Shown here in pieces: positions 7,325-8,374 of a DNA stretch of 8,374 nucleotides (position 1 is its first letter; every line of letters begins with the position of its first letter). Under the pieces are notes generated by a model that was not told the origin of the DNA, made no database searches, and worked only from the letters and a program-made list of their open reading frames with translations. The position numbers were made by a program, and so were the translations under genes. Location: NCBI GenBank assembly GCA_943914745.1, contig CALUDF010000122.1, forward strand, positions 1 through 8,374, given 5' to 3'. Source of the stretch: an uncultured Bacteriovorax sp. Its GTDB lineage: Bacteria; Bdellovibrionota; Bacteriovoracia; Bacteriovoracales; Bacteriovoracaceae.

Positions 7325-8264
7325 ACTGTAACTCCTCCCAATCAAATGGTGTGCTAGATTGAATTGGTCTTGCGCGCTTTTCGGCGAGTGTGGCGATTGT
7401 GGTCTTCGCTTTATGGACCTTTTCCATCTTTTCAATATTGAGCTTGGCGCTTTGCCTGAAAATGTCTTCCAGGCGAAGAACTCCATCTTTTTCTGTGAGA
7501 GTAGTTTCTATCACAGAGGGAGATCCAAGATCAATAAAGAGCTTCATTTGTGCTGCGGGAGAAGTGTGATATTTGTAACCAAAAAATTGCAAGAAGAAGA
7601 GTTCATCAAAGAGTGTCTCGTCAGCGCCGATGGTGTTGACGATGAAAGGGAAGCGGGCGTAAACATCTTTTGCGCCCCACGCGATACTCTTTAAGTTATA
7701 AGTGAGCGAGAGCTCCGCCACACGCGCGTCGTTTCTGGCAGAGATATAAACGTTGTGTTTTTTCTTTAAAAGTTTAATCAAGTCCTCAGCTAAAGTCCCA
7801 GAGCCTAGAACTAAAACATCTCCGTCACTCACGGCCGTATGGATGAGTTTTCTGGCAATACCCGCATAAGTGAGCTGGCCGATCTCTGTTAGGTGGTCCG
7901 TTCTGACTTTTTTATTGTCCTGGAAGAGTTTTTCCAAAACCATCATGACTTGAGTGCTTCTTTCATCAGTTTTTAAGAATTCTTGGTAGGCGTCTTTGAA
8001 TTGACCTACAACTTCATACTCGGCAACAACCTCAGAGCGCAGTCCACAGATGGTTTCCAAGAGGAAAACGTAGGCGTCTTGGCCTTCAAAAATGTCAGTG
8101 ATCACGTCCTCTTTAAGGGCGTTTTCTCTCAGGTGCAAGAAAGGGGCTTCCCCGAAGCCTAGAACTAGGGTACGCTGGCACGTCTTTAAAACGAACACGT
8201 CGCCCTTAGAAGGACTTGCATGGGCATTGGCCTTGAGATTAATGACTGTTAGGTTGTTTATCAT
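7308..8264 (-). CDS. hemA: Glutamyl-tRNA reductase HemA, short divergent form
   Basis: Glutamyl-tRNA reductase uses NADPH to reduce Glu-tRNA(Glu) to glutamate-1-semialdehyde, the first step of the C5 pathway. Here it has 318 residues against about 420 in the usual family. Supporting motifs: VLKTCQRT (25-32), matching STCNRxE with the catalytic Cys29; CGLRSEVVAEYEVVGQFKDA (73-92), matching GLdSmvlGEtQIlgQvk.A; the Rossmann motif VLVLGSGTLAEDL (150-162) followed by ISARN; and LFIDLGSPSVIE (242-253), matching iDiavPRdi. It ends in a linker helix and a short tail, so the C-terminal dimerisation domain is missing, as is part of the N-terminal segment. The family's active-site His (HLmrvasGLdS) appears as Phe67. 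First gene of the operon and directly upstream of hemC, with hemL following, which strongly supports the call. The ATG has only a weak AAGAG one base away, and an in-frame TAA just upstream excludes a longer start. Confidence 0.88.
   Translation of the reverse strand: MINNLTVINLKANAHASPSKGDVFVLKTCQRTLVLGFGEAPFLHLRENALKEDVITDIFEGQDAYVFLLETICGLRSEVVAEYEVVGQFKDAYQEFLKTDERSTQVMMVLEKLFQDNKKVRTDHLTEIGQLTYAGIARKLIHTAVSDGDVLVLGSGTLAEDLIKLLKKKHNVYISARNDARVAELSLTYNLKSIAWGAKDVYARFPFIVNTIGADETLFDELFFLQFFGYKYHTSPAAQMKLFIDLGSPSVIETTLTEKDGVLRLEDIFRQSAKLNIEKMEKVHKAKTTIATLAEKRARPIQSSTPFDWEELQFAYSL
7332..7339 (-). promoter_or_regulatory. Strong ribosome binding site for the TTG start of hemC
   Basis: GGGAGGAG on the minus strand lies inside the 3' end of hemA (it encodes part of its Trp-Glu-Glu tail) and is 7 nt upstream of the TTG at 7322-7324. 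This extended anti-16S match both fixes the hemC start and indicates coupled translation from hemA. Confidence 0.85.
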
Positions 8265-8365
8265 ACTCTTAACTAGTTATAGGCCCAAAAAGCCTGAAAA
8301 TTGTCATAAAAGTGTAGGTTTTAATCTTTTTTTCTTATCACTTTTTTTGTGTTAAGGTGCGCTTA
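8265..8365. promoter_or_regulatory. AT-rich divergent intergenic region, probable promoters of the heme operon and of a right-hand gene
   Basis: This 101-bp gap separates hemA (leftward) from a likely rightward gene and holds no ORF. On the minus strand TATAAC (8281-8276) is a plausible -10 box. The only -35-like match (ATGACA, 8307-8302) is 20 nt away, too far for a standard sigma-70 promoter. AGGC/GCCT half-sites (8281-8284 and 8292-8295) flank the A-rich centre between them. On the plus strand TTATCAC and GTGTTAA (8335-8341 and 8349-8355) form an imperfect inverted repeat with a T7 centre just before the right-hand start. No single element is conclusive. Confidence 0.4.
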
Positions 8366-8374
8366 ATGAATATC
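8366..8374 (+). CDS. Possible start of a rightward gene (first three codons only)
   Basis: The window ends with ATG AAT ATC, preceded by AAGG (8354-8357) at an 8-nt spacing, which is a credible ribosome binding site. Together with the AT-rich gap before it, this looks like the beginning of a gene divergent from hemA. Only Met-Asn-Ile is visible, so no function can be proposed and the reading frame cannot be tested. Confidence 0.4.

Noticed and set aside
7325..7486. N-terminal extension of HemC to an ATG at 7486
   Set aside because: It lies wholly within hemA, is basic and unlike HemC, and the TTG at 7324 has a strong ribosome binding site and the family N-terminus.
7359..7694. 111-codon plus-strand ORF opposite hemA
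   Set aside because: It is Cys/Phe-rich and antisense to the NADPH-binding and linker regions of hemA; a shadow.
8092..8355. 87-codon plus-strand ORF from inside hemA into the intergenic region
   Set aside because: It reads antisense through the hemA N-terminus and then into T-rich intergenic DNA; the poly-Leu/Phe tail is a composition effect.
1..8374. CRISPR arrays, tRNA/rRNA genes, insertion sequences or prophage features
   Set aside because: I saw no regularly spaced repeats, cloverleaf-like sequence, transposase or terminal inverted repeats; the window is ordinary dense coding DNA.

Overview
The window carries a complete minus-strand heme/tetrapyrrole biosynthesis operon. A convergent pair of plus-strand genes of poorly known function faces it at the left end. 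AT-leaning base composition, tight gene packing, the C5 (glutamate) route to 5-aminolevulinate and divergent Hem proteins suggest a Gram-negative bacterium outside the alphaproteobacteria. A Bdellovibrio/Bacteriovorax-like predator (Bdellovibrionota) is my best guess, but nothing in the sequence proves it.

Layout: bases 1-624 (+) are the 3' part of a gene for a small multi-helix membrane protein resembling the YfiM/VanZ-like type; its reading frame is open to the window edge, so its start lies outside. Bases 664-1827 (+) encode a 387-residue soluble protein I do not recognise. A perfect 10-bp hairpin with a GAAA loop (1833-1856) separates this gene from the operon and probably terminates transcription from both sides. 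Reading leftwards from 8264 to 1857 on the minus strand, the operon is hemA (short, divergent glutamyl-tRNA reductase), hemC fused to a hemD-like domain, hemL (glutamate-1-semialdehyde aminomutase), a sensor histidine kinase, an OmpR-type response regulator and hemE (uroporphyrinogen decarboxylase). Neighbouring genes overlap by 17, 1 and 8 nt or lie 12 and 23 nt apart, so one transcript and translational coupling are likely. The right end (8265-8374) is a short AT-rich divergent intergenic region. It is followed by what looks like the first three codons of a plus-strand gene.

How the genes work together: HemA and HemL turn Glu-tRNA into 5-aminolevulinate, HemC and the HemD-like domain turn porphobilinogen into uroporphyrinogen III, and HemE decarboxylates that to coproporphyrinogen III. 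HemB (porphobilinogen synthase) and the late steps to heme are not in this window. The most notable points are the two-component system between hemL and hemE, the GluTR that lacks its C-terminal dimerisation domain and the usual active-site His, the HemC-HemD fusion started from an overlapped TTG, and the unrecognised 387-residue protein next door.
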